A stretch of 64,000 nt of DNA from contig NZ_WOTO01000012.1 in the NCBI RefSeq assembly GCF_010993775.1, positions 62,001 through 126,000 on the forward strand, read 5' to 3'. The position numbers were made by a program, and so were the translations under genes. The notes under the pieces were generated by a model. The model had not been told where the DNA came from. It saw only the letters and a list, made by a program, of their open reading frames with translations, and ran no database searches. Origin of the DNA: Fodinicola feengrottensis (GTDB lineage: Bacteria > Actinomycetota > Actinomycetes > Mycobacteriales > HKI-0501). Shown piece by piece: positions 8,473-17,711 of the stretch (position 1 is its first letter; each line of letters opens with the position of its first letter).

Positions 8473-8560
8473 CTCGCCGACCAACACCACAGCATCGTCA
8501 CGCTCAGCACCGACAGGCGGCCCAACTCGGCACTCTCGGTCACCGAACGTTGGGGGATCC

Positions 8561-8619
8561 GCGAATGTAACGAAACTGCGCGGATCCGTCCGTTTTGTCC
8601 GCCGTTTCGTTACATTCGC
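8561..8619. repeat. 16-bp perfect inverted repeat
   Basis: GCGAATGTAACGAAAC (8561-8576) and its exact complement GTTTCGTTACATTCGC (8604-8619) flank a 27-bp loop. It abuts the heptamer array and lies about 200 bp upstream of the APC permease gene. Confidence 0.7.
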
Positions 8620-8665
8620 CGAGCGCCGAGCGCCGAGCGCCGAGCGCCGAGCGCCGAGCGCCGAG
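8617..8665 (+). repeat. Heptamer CGCCGAG repeated seven times
   Basis: Seven exact 7-bp units run without interruption. Such arrays change copy number by slippage. Here it is non-coding, 149 bp before the APC permease start, so slippage would alter promoter spacing rather than a reading frame. Confidence 0.85.
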
Positions 8666-8813
8666 CGATCTGTTTTCGCTGGTAAAGCGCTACAAGGCAA
8701 CAAATGACGAAATGTTGCTATGTTGTTAAGGCGCTTTGTCCGTTCTGTGGGTGCATCGGCGGATGGGATTTGCGATAGTGCGTCCACCTACATCCTATGG
8801 TGAGGGAGAACGT

Positions 8814-10307
8814 ATGAATCTCTTGCGCACGAAGACGATCGAACAGTCGATCGCGGACACCGACGAGCCGGACACCAAGCTTCGCAAGAGTTTGAGCGCG
8901 CTGGATCTGACAGTCTTCGGTGTCGCCGTGATGATCGGGGCCGGCATCTTCATCCTCACCGGCCGGGCGGCGGCGACCACGTCCGGTCCGGCGATCGTCA
9001 TTTCCTTCGTCCTCGCCGCCATCGCCTGTGGGTTCGCCGGGCTCTGTTACGCCGAATTCGCGTCGACGGTGCCGGTCGCCGGCAGCGCGTACACGTATTC
9101 GTACGCGACGCTGGGCGAGTTCGTCGCCTGGATCATCGGCTGGGATCTGGCGCTGGAGCTGGCGCTCGGCGCGGCCACCGTGGCCAAGGGCTGGTCGAGC
9201 TATCTGCTCAACACACTGCAAGGCTTCGGGATCCCGGTGCCGACCTGGTTCGCCGGCTCTGACGCGAAAGTCGACTTCGGCGCGTTCATCCTGGTGGCCG
9301 CGCTCACCGCGTTGCTGGCGGTCGGTACGAAGCTGTCCAGCCGGGTGTCGCTGGTGATCACCTCGATCAAGGTGGTCGTGGTGTTGTTGGTGATCGTCGC
9401 CGGCGTTTTCTACATCAACGGCGCCAACTACGTGCCGTTCGTGCCGCCCGCGCAGGCGGCGAGTGCCGGTGGTGGCGGCTTGCTCGACAGCACGCTGATC
9501 CAGGCGGTGTTCGGCGGCATCGGTACGTCGTACGGCCTGTTCGGTATTTTCGCTGGCGCCTCGCTGGTGTTCTTCGCGTTCATCGGGTTCGACGTGGTCG
9601 CGACCGCGGCGGAGGAGACTCGCAATCCGCAGCGGGACGTGCCGCGCGGTATTCTCGGGTCACTCGTGATTTGTACGATCCTGTATTGCGCGGTCTCGAT
9701 GGTGATCACCGGTATGCAGAAATACAGCCAGATCAACCCGAAATCGGCCGCGCCGCTCGCTGACGCGTTCAAGGCGCACGGCGTGCAATGGACATCGCAG
9801 ATCATTTCGTTCGGCGCGCTTTGTGGTCTGACGACCGTGGTCATGGTGTTGCTGCTCGGCCAGTCGCGGGTGTTGTTCGCGATGAGCCGCGACAACTTGC
9901 TGCCGCGCGCTTTTGGGAAAACCAACCGGAAAAACCAACACCCCGGTCTACATCACCGTCACCACTGGCGCGGTGGTCGCGCTGCTCGCCGCCTTCGTGC
10001 AAATCGGTGCACTGGAGGAAATGGTGAACATCGGAACGTTGTTCGCGTTCATTTGGTGGTGTCGGCTGGCGTTTGGGTGCTGCGCAGGAAACGGCCCGAC
10101 CTGCCGCGCAAGTTCAAGGTGAAGGCGGTGCCGGTGGTCGCGACCCTCGCGATCGTTTTCTGTGTGTGGCTGATGCTCAACCTCAGTGTGGTGACCTGGC
10201 TGCGGTTCATCATCTGGATGGTGATCGGTCTGGGCTTCTACTTCGCGTACGGGGCCTGGAAATCACGCCTCGCGGTCGAAGAGAAGAAAGCCAGACAACA
10301 GAACTGA
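8814..10307 (+). CDS. APC-family amino acid permease (compensated double frameshift)
   Basis: This amino-acid/polyamine/organocation transporter of about 497 residues has 12 predicted helices. The family start LDLTVFGVAVMIGAGIFILT (TM1 with the GxG substrate-binding break) and TM6 region FFAFIGFDVVATAAEETRNP are clear. Between about 9918 and 10058 the main frame turns into non-membrane, Arg/His-rich sequence, while another frame encodes TPVYITVTTGAVVALLAAFV, the missing TM9. Two opposite indels therefore cancel and the open frame continues. ATG 8814 has a good ribosome site. Substrate unknown; family members take cationic or neutral amino acids. A strong terminator follows. Confidence 0.85.
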   Translation: MNLLRTKTIEQSIADTDEPDTKLRKSLSALDLTVFGVAVMIGAGIFILTGRAAATTSGPAIVISFVLAAIACGFAGLCYAEFASTVPVAGSAYTYSYATLGEFVAWIIGWDLALELALGAATVAKGWSSYLLNTLQGFGIPVPTWFAGSDAKVDFGAFILVAALTALLAVGTKLSSRVSLVITSIKVVVVLLVIVAGVFYINGANYVPFVPPAQAASAGGGGLLDSTLIQAVFGGIGTSYGLFGIFAGASLVFFAFIGFDVVATAAEETRNPQRDVPRGILGSLVICTILYCAVSMVITGMQKYSQINPKSAAPLADAFKAHGVQWTSQIISFGALCGLTTVVMVLLLGQSRVLFAMSRDNLLPRAFGKTNRKNQHPGLHHRHHWRGGRAARRLRANRCTGGNGEHRNVVRVHLVVSAGVWVLRRKRPDLPRKFKVKAVPVVATLAIVFCVWLMLNLSVVTWLRFIIWMVIGLGFYFAYGAWKSRLAVEEKKARQQN

Positions 10308-10349
10308 AGCAAAAGAAACCGCCAGCGGTGCTGGCGGTTTCTTTTTGCT
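10308..10349. terminator. Strong bidirectional terminator
   Basis: It begins at the base after the permease stop. Arms GAAACCGCCAGC and GCTGGCGGTTTC with loop GGT are followed by TTTTTG, and the arms extend through AGCAAAA on the left. It serves the permease and, read backwards, the convergent regulator gene. Confidence 0.9.
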
Positions 10350-10360
10350 CGTACGAAGAA

Positions 10361-11041
10361 TCAGGCAGCTCCGACGAACACCAGGTTCGCCACCTCTCGG
10401 GGCAACTGCACGGACTGCTCGCCGTTCACCACCTGCATGCCGCCGTCGATCCGGGACACCGTGATCGTCGCGCCCGGCGCCACCCCGGCACTGTGCAGGG
10501 TTTCCATCATCCGCTCGTCGGCCTGCAGCAGCTCGGAGATCCGCCGCACCACCACCGGGTTCTGATCCCGCACCGCGTCCAGGCTGACCGCCGGTTCCTC
10601 GTCGTCCGCGCCGGTGGCGAGCTCGTCCAGCTCGTCCAGCCCGGGGATCCGGTTCCCATACGGCGACACCTTCGGCCGGCCGAGCATCTCGTACACCTTG
10701 CGCTCGACCGCGTCGCTCATCACGTGTTCCCACCGGCAGGCCTCGCTGTGCGCGGCCTCATATTCCAGCCCGATGACGTTCACCAGCAAAAGCTCGGCGA
10801 GTCGGTGCTTGCGCATCACCGAGATGGCACGCCGGCGGCCCTCGTCGGTCAACTCCAGGTGCCGGTCACCGGAAACGCGGACAAGTCCGTCGCGCTCCAT
10901 CCGGGCCACCGTTTGGCTTACAGTCGGGCCACTTTGATGCAAACGCTCGGCAATCCTCGCCCGCAGCGGCGTGATGCCCTCTTCCTCGAGGTCGAGGACA
11001 GTGCGCAAATACATCTCAGTGGTGTCAATTAGGTCGTTCAC
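10361..11041 (-). CDS. ideR: Iron-dependent repressor, DtxR/IdeR family
   Basis: The 226 residues have the IdeR domain order: winged HTH (ARIAERLHQSGPTVSQTVAR), the metal-binding dimerisation domain, and an SH3-like C-terminus ending LPREVANLVFVGAA. Metal ligands of the family are visible: Met10 in DTTEM, and the HSEACRWEHVM segment with its His, Cys, Glu and His. In iron-replete cells such proteins dimerise, bind 19-bp palindromes and repress iron uptake and siderophore genes. GTG 11041 (MNDLIDTTEMYLRTVLDLEE) has GGAGG eight bases upstream. A manganese-type MntR is less likely given the Cys ligand and the SH3 domain. It is divergent from a sulfurtransferase gene. Confidence 0.85.
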   Translation of the reverse strand: MNDLIDTTEMYLRTVLDLEEEGITPLRARIAERLHQSGPTVSQTVARMERDGLVRVSGDRHLELTDEGRRRAISVMRKHRLAELLLVNVIGLEYEAAHSEACRWEHVMSDAVERKVYEMLGRPKVSPYGNRIPGLDELDELATGADDEEPAVSLDAVRDQNPVVVRRISELLQADERMMETLHSAGVAPGATITVSRIDGGMQVVNGEQSVQLPREVANLVFVGAA

Positions 11042-11099
11042 AGTTGCCTCCTCCCGCCCTGAGAAGCCTACTCTCACCACCGTCGTCAACACTTGAGCC

Positions 11100-11936
11100 A
11101 TGGCACCCTCACCGATCACCACTGTCGCCGACTTGCGTGCCGCGCTCGACACGCCCGCCCCGCTGCGGCTGCTGGACATCCGATGGCACCTCAGCGGACC
11201 GCAGGGCCGTCCCGAGTACGACGCCGGGCACATTCCGGGTGCTGTTTTCGTCGACCTCGAAACCGTCTTCTCCGGCCAAAGCGGTGGCGGCCGGCACCCC
11301 TTGCCGGATGCTGAGACGCTGCAGGCGGGTCTGCGAGCCGCCGGCGTAAGCGCTGAGGTGCCGGTCATCTGTTACGACTCCGGTGACACGCTGGCGCGCG
11401 GCGCGCGCGTGGTGGGTCTTGCGCTGGGCCGGTCTCACCAACGTGACCGTGCTGGACGGCGGCTGGGCGGCCTGGCTTGCCGCGGGTGGCCCGGTGAGTA
11501 CGGACGAGCCGCGGGTCGAGGCCTCTGACCTGGTCGTACGTACGGCGCCATGCCATTGGTCGACGCTGACGGCGCGGTCCACGCTGAGCTCCTTATGGAC
11601 GTACGAGCGCACAACCGCTACACCGGCGAGGTGGAGCCTTTCGACCGGGTCGGTGGGCACATCCCGGGCGCGGTCAACGTGCCCGGCGGCGATGACTTCG
11701 ACGAATCTGGCCGGTTCCTCGCGGCTGACCAACTGGCCAACCGGTACGCCGACGCGGGCGTGGACGCCGACCGCGAGGTGGTTGTTTCGTGCGGCTCCGG
11801 CATCACCGCCGCTCGTACGATCCTCGCCATCGAGGCCGCCGGGCTGCCCGTCCCGACGCCCGCGCTGTACGCCGGCTCGTACAGCGACTGGTCGTCGGAC
11901 CCCTCCCGTCCCATCGCCACCGGCCCCCAGTCGTAA
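11100..11936 (+). CDS. Two-domain rhodanese sulfurtransferase, SseA-like (frameshifted)
   Basis: This transfers sulfur from thiosulfate or 3-mercaptopyruvate to cyanide or thiol acceptors in the cytoplasm. The first, inactive rhodanese domain begins [20 protein letters not shown] and includes [16 protein letters not shown]. The second has [11 protein letters not shown] and the catalytic loop SCGSGITA, whose Cys carries the persulfide; the CG(S/T)GxTA loop is typical of mercaptopyruvate rather than thiosulfate sulfurtransferases. Frames change near 11415 and 11550; the joined length of about 278 residues is normal. It starts 58 bp from the divergent IdeR-type gene. Confidence 0.8.
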
Positions 11937-11957
11937 CCCTCCGGAGTCGCCCGTTTG

Positions 11958-12006
11958 CCGCATCGACGCGATGCGTGCCTCAGGCGCACGTATCGCGTCG
12001 ATGCGG
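11958..12006. terminator. Intergenic hairpin after the sulfurtransferase gene
   Basis: CCGCATCGACGCGAT pairs with ATCGCGTCGATGCGG over 15 bp and continues, with imperfections, to the TCA loop. It sits 21 bp after the stop and has no T-run. It resembles the other post-gene hairpins in size and placement. Confidence 0.6.
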
Positions 12007-12081
12007 ACAAGGCTGGGTGGCTGAGGGCGACGGGTGGGCGGTGAGATGGTGGGTGGCCGGGCGGCGTGATGGGATAGCGGC

Positions 12082-13250
12082 ATGCAGACCGCGCTGGTGT
12101 GGGATCCGGCCCTGCTCGGCTACAACCTCGGCGAGCATCCGTTGGATCCGGTGCGGGTGGAGCTCACTATCGCGCTGGCTCGGGAGCTTGGCGTGCTCGA
12201 CCGCGACGGCGTCGAGCTGGTGGTGCCGGCGCCGGCACCCGAGGAAGCACTGCTCAGGGTGCATTCCGCAGAGTATTTGACGGCTGTCCAGACGGCGCCG
12301 CACGACCCGTTCTGGTCCGGGTTCGGCCTGAACACGCCCGACAACCCGACCTTTGACCACATGCACGAGGCGTCCAGCCTGGTCTGCGGCGGCAGCATCG
12401 CCGCGGTCGAGGCCGTCTGGTCGGGGCGTACGCAGCGGGCCGCGAACATCGCTGGCGGCCTGCACCACGCGATGCGCTCGTCGGCGTCCGGTTTCTGCGT
12501 CTATAACGACGTGGCCGTGGCGATCGCGCGCCTGCTGGACATGGGCGCGGAGCGGCTCGCGTACGTCGACCTCGACGTGCACCACGGCGACGGCGTGCAG
12601 GCCGCGTTCTACGACGATCCGCGGGTGATGACGATCAGCCTGCATGAGACGCCGCTCGCGCTGTTCCCCGGCACCGGTTTCTCCGAGGAGATCGGTACGA
12701 GCGGAGCCGAAGGCACGGCGGTGAACGTGCCGCTCCCGCCTGGCGCCGGCGACGCCGAATGGTTGCGCGCGTTTCACGCCGTCGTGCCGAGCCTGCTGCG
12801 TGCGTACCAGCCGCAGCTCCTGCTGACCCAGTGCGGCTGCGACACGCATGCCGTGGACCCGCTGGCCGATCTCCGGCTAAGCGTTGATGGGCAACGTGCT
12901 TCCTATCTGGCGCTGGAAAAACTGGCCGAGGAACTGACCGGCGGCCGGTGGGTGTGTTTCGGCGGCGGTGGGTACGGCGTCGTCAGTGTCGTCCCGCGCG
13001 CGTGGACCCACCTGCTCGCCACCCTGACCGGCCAGCCGCTGACGTGACCATCGAGACGCCAGACCGGTGGCGGGCCTTCGCCGCCGAGCGTCGCCCGTCC
13101 GCCCGCGTTCCGCTGGCCATGACCGACGGTGGCAACACCGAGTTCACGCCGTGGCAGCGTGGCGGGGATAGCGTGGACCGTGCGGTTCTCGCGACCCGCC
13201 GAGCCGTGTTCCCGCTGCACGGCCTGGACCCGGACGATCCGAGAGACTGA
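12082..13250 (+). CDS. acuC: Acetoin utilization protein AcuC, class I deacetylase-like (frameshifted)
   Basis: This zinc-dependent histone-deacetylase-family enzyme in bacteria removes acetyl groups from acetyl-CoA synthetase and related enzymes. Visible motifs are GGLHHAMRSSASGFCVYND (active-site His pair and Tyr-Asn), YVDLDVHHGDGVQ (metal-binding DxH) and LTQCGCDTH (second metal Asp). The main frame ends at TGA near 13047, but the next frame continues with DRWRAFAAERRPSARVPLAM and ends TRRAVFPLHGLDPDDPRD, the usual AcuC C-terminus, giving about 389 residues. It lies 8 bp before a GNAT/acyl-CoA-synthetase gene, the opposing acetylating activity. Confidence 0.85.
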
Positions 13251-13258
13251 GAAAGCAC

Positions 13259-15941
13259 ATGTCCACTCAGGACGGTTATCCCGAACATCGCGCGGCCGAC
13301 GTCCTGCTTTCCGACGGCGGCACTGTCCACATCAGACCGATCCGGGCAACCGACGCGGACCAGGTCGTCGCGCTGCATTCCCGGTTCAGCGAACGGACCC
13401 GCTACCTGCGGTATTTCTCGCCGTATCCGCGGATTCCGGAGCGCGACCTGAAGCGTTTCGTGACCGTCGACCACGTGGACCGGGAGGCTTTCGTGGTCGA
13501 GCTCGGTGACGAGCTGATCGCGATCGGCCGGTTCGACCGGATCTCCGCGCGGACGAGGCCGAGGTCGCCTTCGTGGTCGAGGACACCCATCAGGGCCGCG
13601 GCATCGGTTCGGTGCTGCTGGAACATCTGGCCGCCGCCGCCGAGGAAAGTCACATCCGCCGGTTCGTCGCCGAGGTGCTGCCGACGAACCACACGATGAT
13701 GCGGGTTTTCAGCGACGCGGGTTACACGGTGGCGCGGTCGTACGACGACGGCGTCGTCCATCTTGAGTGGGACATCGTGGAAACACCGCAGTCGGTGGGC
13801 GTCCTGCGGCGACGCGAACAGCGTTCCGAGTCGGCCTCGATCGCCCGGCTGCTGTCGCCGCGGTCGGTGGCGGTGATCGGCGCGAGCTCCACCGAGGCGG
13901 TGGCCGGCCGGGTGCTGCTCGACAACCTGCGCGAGGCCGGCTTCGGTGGCCCGGTCTACGCGGTGAACCCGCATCGCAGCGAGATTGCCGGCATGGTCTC
14001 TTTTCCCACTGTGACGGACATTCCCGGTGGTGTCGACCTCGCGGTCGTGGCGTGGCGGTGCCAGCGGCCGCGGTGGCCGAGGTCGTACGCCAGTGCGGCC
14101 GGGCCGGCGTCCGTGGCCTGGTCATCGTTTCCGGTGGTTTCGGGGAAACCGGGCCGCACGGCCGACAGGCCGAGCGGGAGCTGGTCCTTTCCGCGCGTTC
14201 CCACGGCATGCGCGTGGTCGGGCCCAACTGTCTGGGCATTCTCAACACCGATCCGGACGTACGACTCAATGCCTCGCTGGCGCCGACGCTGCCCTTACGC
14301 GGCAGGATCGGGTTTTTCTGCCAGTCCGGCGCGCTCGGCATCGCGCTGCTGGACCAGGCCGAGCAGCGTGGCATCGGACTGTCCACTGTGGTCAGTGCGG
14401 GCAACCGCGCGGACGTGTCCGGCAACGACCTGATGCAGTTCTGGATCGACGACCCGAGCACCGACGTGGTGCTGCTCTACCTGGAATCTTTCGGTAACCC
14501 GCGAAAATTCGCCAGAGTGGCCCGACGACTGGCCCGCCGCAAGCCGGTGGTGGCAGTGAAGAGCTCGACCCCCCGCCACCGTCGCTGGCCGGCCGCGGCC
14601 CGACGGTCGGCGAACGCGGTGTCGAGGCACTTTTCGCCCAGTCCGGGGTGATCCGGGTGACCACGGTGTCCCAGCAGTTCGACGTGGCGCAGATTTTGGC
14701 GTACCAGCCGCTGCCGACCGGTCGTACGGTCGCGATCGTCGGCAACTCGGCAGCGCTGGGCGTGCTGGCCGCCGACGCGTGTGCCGCGGTTTCGTTGCGG
14801 GTAGCCCAAGGATCGCCGATCGATATCGGGCCGGACGCCTCCGCCGACGACTTCGCGGTGGCCCTGCGGTCCGCTGTCGACGATCCGCAAGTGCATGCCC
14901 TGGTCGCGGTGTTCGTGCCGGCGATCGCCACTTCCGCTGAGGCGTACGCCCGGGTGCTGCGGGGAACCGTGGGAGATTGCGGAAAACCGGTCGTCTCCAC
15001 TTTCCTGGCCGCGGGGGGGGTGCCGGAGCGGCTGCGTCAGCGCGGCGAGGCCGGCTACACCGACCGCGGCTCGGTGCCGTCGTATCCGTCGCCGGAGGAA
15101 GCCGTGCACGCGCTCGGCCTGGTGGCCAACTACGCGGACTGGCGGCGGGCCCCGGTCGGGTCGCTGCCGGACCGGTCCGATGTGGACACTGCCGGCGCTC
15201 GGGTGGTGGTGCGGAAATGGGATGCTCGGCACCGGCTTTCCGAGCATCCGGACGGCAAACAGATCGATGACCAGGCGGCAGCGGAGCTGCTGGCCGCGTA
15301 CCGGATCGGGGTGCTGCCGTCGATTCGCTGCGGCACCCTGGACGAAGTGCTGGCGGCGGCCGATTCGGTCGGTTACCCGGTGGTCCTCAAAGCCGCCGAC
15401 GACGAGTTGCGGCATCGCATCGATTTGGGCACGGTACGGCTGGATATCGGCGGGCCGGGCGAGCTTTCCGCCGCGTACGGCCGCGTACGAGACGTGTTGT
15501 CCGCGTCCGGCTCAGATTCCGCGGTGCTCGTCCAGACCATGGTCGACCCCGGGGGTGGCTTGCGTGGTCGAGGTCGCAGACGACCCGTCTTTTGGTCTGG
15601 TGCTGGGATTCGGCCTCGCCGGCGTGGCCACCGAGCTGCTCGGCGACATGGCCTGGCGGGCCATTCCAGTGACCGACGTGGACGCCGCCGATCTGGTACG
15701 CGCGCCACTGGCCGCGCCGATGTTGCTCGGCCACCGCGGGGCCACGCCGGCCGATGTGGACGCACTCGCCGACCTGCTGCTTCGGCTGGGCATGCTGGCC
15801 GACGACGTACCGGAAATCCGGCACCTGGCACTGCGCCCAGTGTTGGCCCGTGCGCACGGTTTCGCCGTCCTGCACGCGACCGTACGACTCGGCCCGCCGG
15901 TATCGCGCCCGGACCACGGCCCCCGCCGGCTCCTTCTGTAA
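13259..15941 (+). CDS. GNAT fused to NDP-forming acyl-CoA synthetase domain, Pat-type (frameshifted)
   Basis: The joined product is about 890 residues. Residues 1-170 are a GNAT acetyltransferase (HIRPIRATDADQVVALHSRF, acetyl-CoA loop VVEDTHQGRGIGSVLLEHL). The rest is a CoA-binding and ATP-grasp module of the acetate-CoA ligase (ADP-forming) type, with SPRSVAVIGASS, VGPNCLGILNTD and GFFCQSGALGIALLDQAEQR. Frames change near 13550, 14055, 14565 and 15560. With GNAT first, the layout matches actinobacterial protein lysine acetyltransferases of the Pat family, which inactivate acyl-CoA synthetases. Pairing with AcuC makes a reversible acetylation module likely. The large domain is probably regulatory in this family; I cannot verify its catalytic His from the broken frames. 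Confidence 0.75.
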
Positions 15942-15942
15942 C

Positions 15943-16329
15943 TCAGAGAGCGGCGAGCGCCTCGACCTCGACCCGAAAGCCCGGATGCACCAGGCCGCTG
16001 ACCTGGACGAGCGAGCTGGCCGGGGGAGTGTCAACGGTGATGTGTTTGTCCCGTACAGCACGGAAAATCGGCAGGTCGGCGAGGTCCGTCAGAAAGACGG
16101 TCAGCTTCACCACGTCCGCCATCGTCGCGCCCGCGGCGGCCAGCGCGGTCTCCAGATTGGTGAACACCTGCTCGATCTGTGCCGCCGGATCGTCCGGTCC
16201 CACGAGCACACCATCGGCGTCCAGCGGGACCTGGCCCGAAATGACCACCGTCTGTCCTTTGTAGACGACCGCGTGACTGTAGCCATTGACCGGCGGCAGC
16301 CCAGCCGGTCGAAGCAGATGGTGGCGCAT
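15943..16329 (-). CDS. RidA/YjgF family enamine deaminase
   Basis: The 128 residues are intact. The RidA core is clear: GYSHAVVYKGQTVVISGQVP, DPAAQIEQVFTNLETALAAA and VVKLTVFLTD. The usual catalytic Arg before the C-terminal end is in VRDKHITV, with Glu in VEVEALAAL. RidA proteins are trimers that hydrolyse reactive enamine/imine intermediates from PLP enzymes such as serine or threonine dehydratase. ATG 16329 has GGAAGGA upstream. Its stop is one base past the stop of the convergent Pat-type gene. Confidence 0.85.
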   Translation of the reverse strand: MRHHLLRPAGLPPVNGYSHAVVYKGQTVVISGQVPLDADGVLVGPDDPAAQIEQVFTNLETALAAAGATMADVVKLTVFLTDLADLPIFRAVRDKHITVDTPPASSLVQVSGLVHPGFRVEVEALAAL

Positions 16330-16359
16330 TTCGTGGATTCCTTCCGCAACGGTGATTGG

Positions 16360-16479
16360 TCAGTCGCCGATGGCGGCGAGGACCTGGTCGAGGTTGTGTT
16401 CGATCGCGTCCACGGTCAGCTGCGCGGCGGCCAGCGGGGCAAACTCGCCTCGCATCCGTTCCACATGGTCCCATCCCAC
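16360..16479 (-). CDS. Small ORF upstream of ridA, 39 aa (tentative)
   Basis: GTG 16479 opens a short frame ending LTVDAIEHNLDQVLAAIGD, with coding-like third positions. It ends 30 bp before the RidA start on the same strand. It could be a co-transcribed small protein or the remnant C-terminus of a lost gene. There is no recognisable family. Confidence 0.3.
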   Translation of the reverse strand: MGWDHVERMRGEFAPLAAAQLTVDAIEHNLDQVLAAIGD

Positions 16480-16520
16480 CTCTTCATCCCTTCACCATAA
16501 TTCGCCCTCCCCCGGACGTC

Positions 16521-16567
16521 CGCAACGCTCCTTTGCTTGCGCCACACGCAAGTAAAGGGGCGTTGCG
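16521..16567. terminator. Hairpin family 1, copy C
   Basis: 21-bp arms (16521-16541 and 16547-16567) share the outer CGCAACGC.CC/GGGGCGTTGCG with copies at 41868 and 52291. Both deviations from perfect pairing are G:U-compatible in RNA for one strand, and the loop is CCACA. It lies 15 bp after the stop of the leftward sigma factor gene. Confidence 0.75.
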
Positions 16568-16581
16568 AACAATGCGGAGGT

Positions 16582-17538
16582 TCAGCTGGCGAAGGCGCGG
16601 AGCCGGTCGCAACGTGAGGGGTCGCGGAGCTTGCTCATGCAGGACTTCTCGATCTGCCGGATCCGCTCGCGGGACAGGCCGAACTCGCGGCCGATTTCCT
16701 CCAGCGTACGAGTGCGGCCGTCGCTGAGCCCGAACCGCAGCACCACCACGTCCCGTTCGCGCTGGGTGAGCGACTCCAGCACGCTCTGGACTTCGGTTTT
16801 CAGCAGCCCGTAAGACATTCCCTCGCCGGGCAGGTACGGGTCATGGTCGGCGATGAAGTCGCCGAGCAGGGTCTCGCCGTCGTCACCGACGGTCTGGTCC
16901 AGGCTGACCGGCTCCCGGTCGTAGCCGAGCAGTTCCACCACCCGGGCCGGATCCAGCTCGAGTTTCGCGGCGATCTCAGCGATGGTCGCCTCCCGGCCGA
17001 ATGCGACCGACAGCTCGCGGCGGGCCCGTACCAGTCGGTTGACCTGCTCGACAAGGTGGACGGGCAGCCGGATCGTCCGGGACTGGTCCGCCATCGCCCG
17101 GGTGATCGCCTGCCGGATCCACCAGGTCGCGTACGTGGAGAACTTGAATCCCTTGGCGTAGTCGAATTTCTCCACCGCCCGGATCAGCCCCAGGTTGCCT
17201 TCCTGGATCAGGTCCAGCAGCGCCATCCCGCGGCCGGTGTAGCGCTTGGCGATGCTCACCACCAGCCGCAGGTTGGCTTCCAGCAGCCGCCGCTTGGCGG
17301 CCTCGCCGTCCCGGACCACGGTCCGCAGGTCGGCGGTCAGTTGCTTGTCCTCTATGTCCTGCCCCGAAACCAGCCGCTCGTCGGCGTACAGCCCGGCCTC
17401 GATCGCCTTGGCCAGTTCGACCTCTTCGGCCGCGGTCAGCAGTTTGGTGCGACCGATGCCGTTCAGGTACGTACGAACCAGGTCGGTCGAGATAGTGGCC
17501 TCGGTGTCCTGCCAGGTCTCCACCAGTTGGAGTGCCAC
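16582..17538 (-). CDS. Group 2 sigma-70 factor, HrdB-like but short
   Basis: The 318 residues carry sigma regions 1.2 to 4: [18 protein letters not shown] (1.2), [20 protein letters not shown] (2.1-2.2), [20 protein letters not shown] (2.3-2.4, -10 recognition), region 3 with [20 protein letters not shown], and region 4 [23 protein letters not shown]. It lacks the long acidic N-terminus of the primary sigma factor at 44174-45817 yet shares its core motifs, so it is a non-essential alternative such as HrdA/HrdD or SigB type. GTG 17538 starts just before region 1.2. No anti-sigma gene is adjacent. Confidence 0.85.
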   Translation of the reverse strand: MALQLVETWQDTEATISTDLVRTYLNGIGRTKLLTAAEEVELAKAIEAGLYADERLVSGQDIEDKQLTADLRTVVRDGEAAKRRLLEANLRLVVSIAKRYTGRGMALLDLIQEGNLGLIRAVEKFDYAKGFKFSTYATWWIRQAITRAMADQSRTIRLPVHLVEQVNRLVRARRELSVAFGREATIAEIAAKLELDPARVVELLGYDREPVSLDQTVGDDGETLLGDFIADHDPYLPGEGMSYGLLKTEVQSVLESLTQRERDVVVLRFGLSDGRTRTLEEIGREFGLSRERIRQIEKSCMSKLRDPSRCDRLRAFAS

Positions 17539-17711
17539 AGTCCTTCGCCTCCTCAAAAACGCCGCCCCGTTCGGCGATGTTGAGGTGACTCTGCTCCTGC
17601 GGGCGTGAAGCGGCCGTAAGACGGATGTGTGATCCGTGTGAGTTTTGAGGGTGGTTCCACAGATTCGGCGATATCTCCCAGTGGACCGTGACCCCAGTGT
17701 GCAGAACGCTG

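Larger units (their letters stand above)
8076..8813. other. 738-bp non-coding region rich in structured elements
   Basis: No credible gene lies here. From left to right it holds a G-quadruplex motif (8229-8249), a palindrome-family element (8419-8472), a 16-bp perfect inverted repeat (8561-8619) and a heptamer repeated seven times (8617-8665). After an A/T-rich patch at about 8690-8735 comes the APC permease gene, with ribosome binding site GAGGGAGA just before its ATG. Confidence 0.7.

Noticed and set aside
8617..8665. Heptamer array as CRISPR or coding repeat
   Set aside because: Units are contiguous 7-mers without spacers, and no gene with ribosome site uses the frame.
9918..10058. Programmed frameshifting in the APC permease
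   Set aside because: Opposite indels cancel without slippery heptamer and stimulating stem at both sites, and similar pairs occur in unrelated genes; sequence error is simpler.
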